Shown: positions 6,106 to 6,547 of the stretch, piece after piece
Layout of the letters: every line of letters begins with the position of its first letter
Numbering within the stretch: the stretch's first letter is position 1
NCBI GenBank assembly: GCA_050247895.1
Contig: JBFWTJ010000219.1
Span: forward strand, 1 to 6,547
Length of the DNA stretch: 6,547 nucleotides
Direction of reading: 5' to 3'
Source: CAVPEW01 sp050247895
Lineage (GTDB): Bacteria > Actinomycetota > Acidimicrobiia > Acidimicrobiales > VFJN01
Program-made: the position numbers and the translations under genes
Notes under the pieces: generated by a model
The model's input: the letters and a program-made list of their open reading frames with translations, nothing else
Databases searched by the model: none
What the model was told of the DNA's origin: nothing

Positions 6106-6547
6106 GCGACGGCACCGTCGCCCTGGTCACCGGAGGTGGCCGGGGGATCGGGCGGGCCATCGCAGAGCGCCTCGTCCTCGCCGGCCACACCGTGGTGGCC
6201 GGCGACGTGGAGCCGGGCGAGTCCACCGACCCGGCCCTGGTCGCCACCGAGCTCGACGTCACCAGCAACGACTCGGTGGCCGCCGCGGTGGAGCTCGCCG
6301 CGGGCCTCGGCCCGCTCGCCGCGGTGGTCAACTGCGCCGGCGTGCTGCGGGAGACGCCGCTGCACGAGACGCAGGAGGCCGACGTCGACCTGGTCCTGGC
6401 CGTGTACCTGGCCGGGACCATGCGGGTCACCCGCGCCGTCGCCCCCCGCATGCCCGCCGGTGGCGCCATCGTGAACATCAGCAGCATCTCGGTGAGCACC
6501 CCGTCCGCCTACGGCGTGTCGACCTACGCGTCGTCCAAGGCCGGTGT
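6102..6547 (+). CDS. SDR-family oxidoreductase, 3' end cut by the window
   Basis: The first 148 residues of a classical short-chain dehydrogenase, roughly 60% of the usual 250. TGGGRGIG (10-17) binds the dinucleotide. D35 at the end of the second strand (VVAGD) favours NAD(H) over NADP(H). NCAG (77-80) replaces NNAG, NISSIS (125-130) supplies the serine, and Y142/K146 in TYASSKAG are the catalytic pair. The serine-tyrosine spacing looks one residue longer than in FabG. The GTG start at 6102 overlaps the crotonase TGA (GTGA), a translational-coupling arrangement, and no separate promoter is possible. The likely role is NAD-linked oxidation of a hydroxyacyl-CoA or cyclic alcohol in the same pathway. 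FabG-like reductase is an alternative name. The frame is open to the last base, so the gene is truncated by the window and not broken. Confidence 0.92.
   Translation, partial: MSDGTVALVTGGGRGIGRAIAERLVLAGHTVVAGDVEPGESTDPALVATELDVTSNDSVAAAVELAAGLGPLAAVVNCAGVLRETPLHETQEADVDLVLAVYLAGTMRVTRAVAPRMPAGGAIVNISSISVSTPSAYGVSTYASSKAG

Noticed and set aside
6093..6499. Open frames on the minus strand and in a second plus frame over the 3' SDR
   Set aside because: The GTG frame from 6102 carries TGGGRGIG, NCAG and YASSK in the right order and overlaps the crotonase stop. The competing frames are Arg/Pro/Ser-rich shadows.

Overview
The window is GC-rich (roughly 70% by eye, not computed). It is densely packed, with strong purine-rich ribosome binding sites and frequent GTG/TTG starts. 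Together with an F420-type luciferase-like oxidoreductase, a soluble cytochrome P450, two short-chain dehydrogenases, a FadD-type ligase and a crotonase, this points to the chromosome of an actinobacterium. A Mycobacteriales or Acidimicrobiia relative is plausible, but the genus cannot be read from the sequence.

Layout. (1) A plus-strand cytochrome P450 (78-1322) ends one base from the stop codon of a minus-strand gene. (2) Four minus-strand genes form a compact operon read from right to left: LLM-class oxidoreductase (5238 to 4177), DECR-like short-chain reductase (4158 to 3346), acyl-CoA ligase (3341 to 1788) and SnoaL/NTF2-like protein (1764 to 1324). Their gaps are 18, 4 and 23 bases. (3) A 69-base AT-rich divergent control region (5239-5307) carries a recognisable promoter and an inverted repeat. 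(4) A second operon runs to the right: a crotonase-fold protein (5308-6105), overlapped by a second short-chain dehydrogenase (6102 to beyond the window end).

How the genes could work together (inference). The ligase would activate a carboxylic acid as a CoA thioester. The crotonase-fold protein keeps the aspartate of the isomerase branches but lacks the second hydratase glutamate, so double-bond shifting is more likely than hydration. The first short-chain reductase resembles 2,4-dienoyl-CoA reductases: its tyrosine sits 15 residues before the lysine, and an arginine suggests NADPH. The second short-chain dehydrogenase has the classical YxxxK and an aspartate that suggests NAD. Isomerase plus dienoyl-CoA reductase is the pair that clears awkward double bonds during beta-oxidation. 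With the F420-type enzyme, SnoaL-like protein and P450, the set looks like a catabolic cluster for an unsaturated or cyclic (terpenoid- or steroid-like) acid. The substrate is not identifiable here.

No RNA genes, CRISPR, mobile elements or phage genes were seen, and no stretch over 300 bases lacks a gene. The long open frames antisense to these genes are high-GC shadows.
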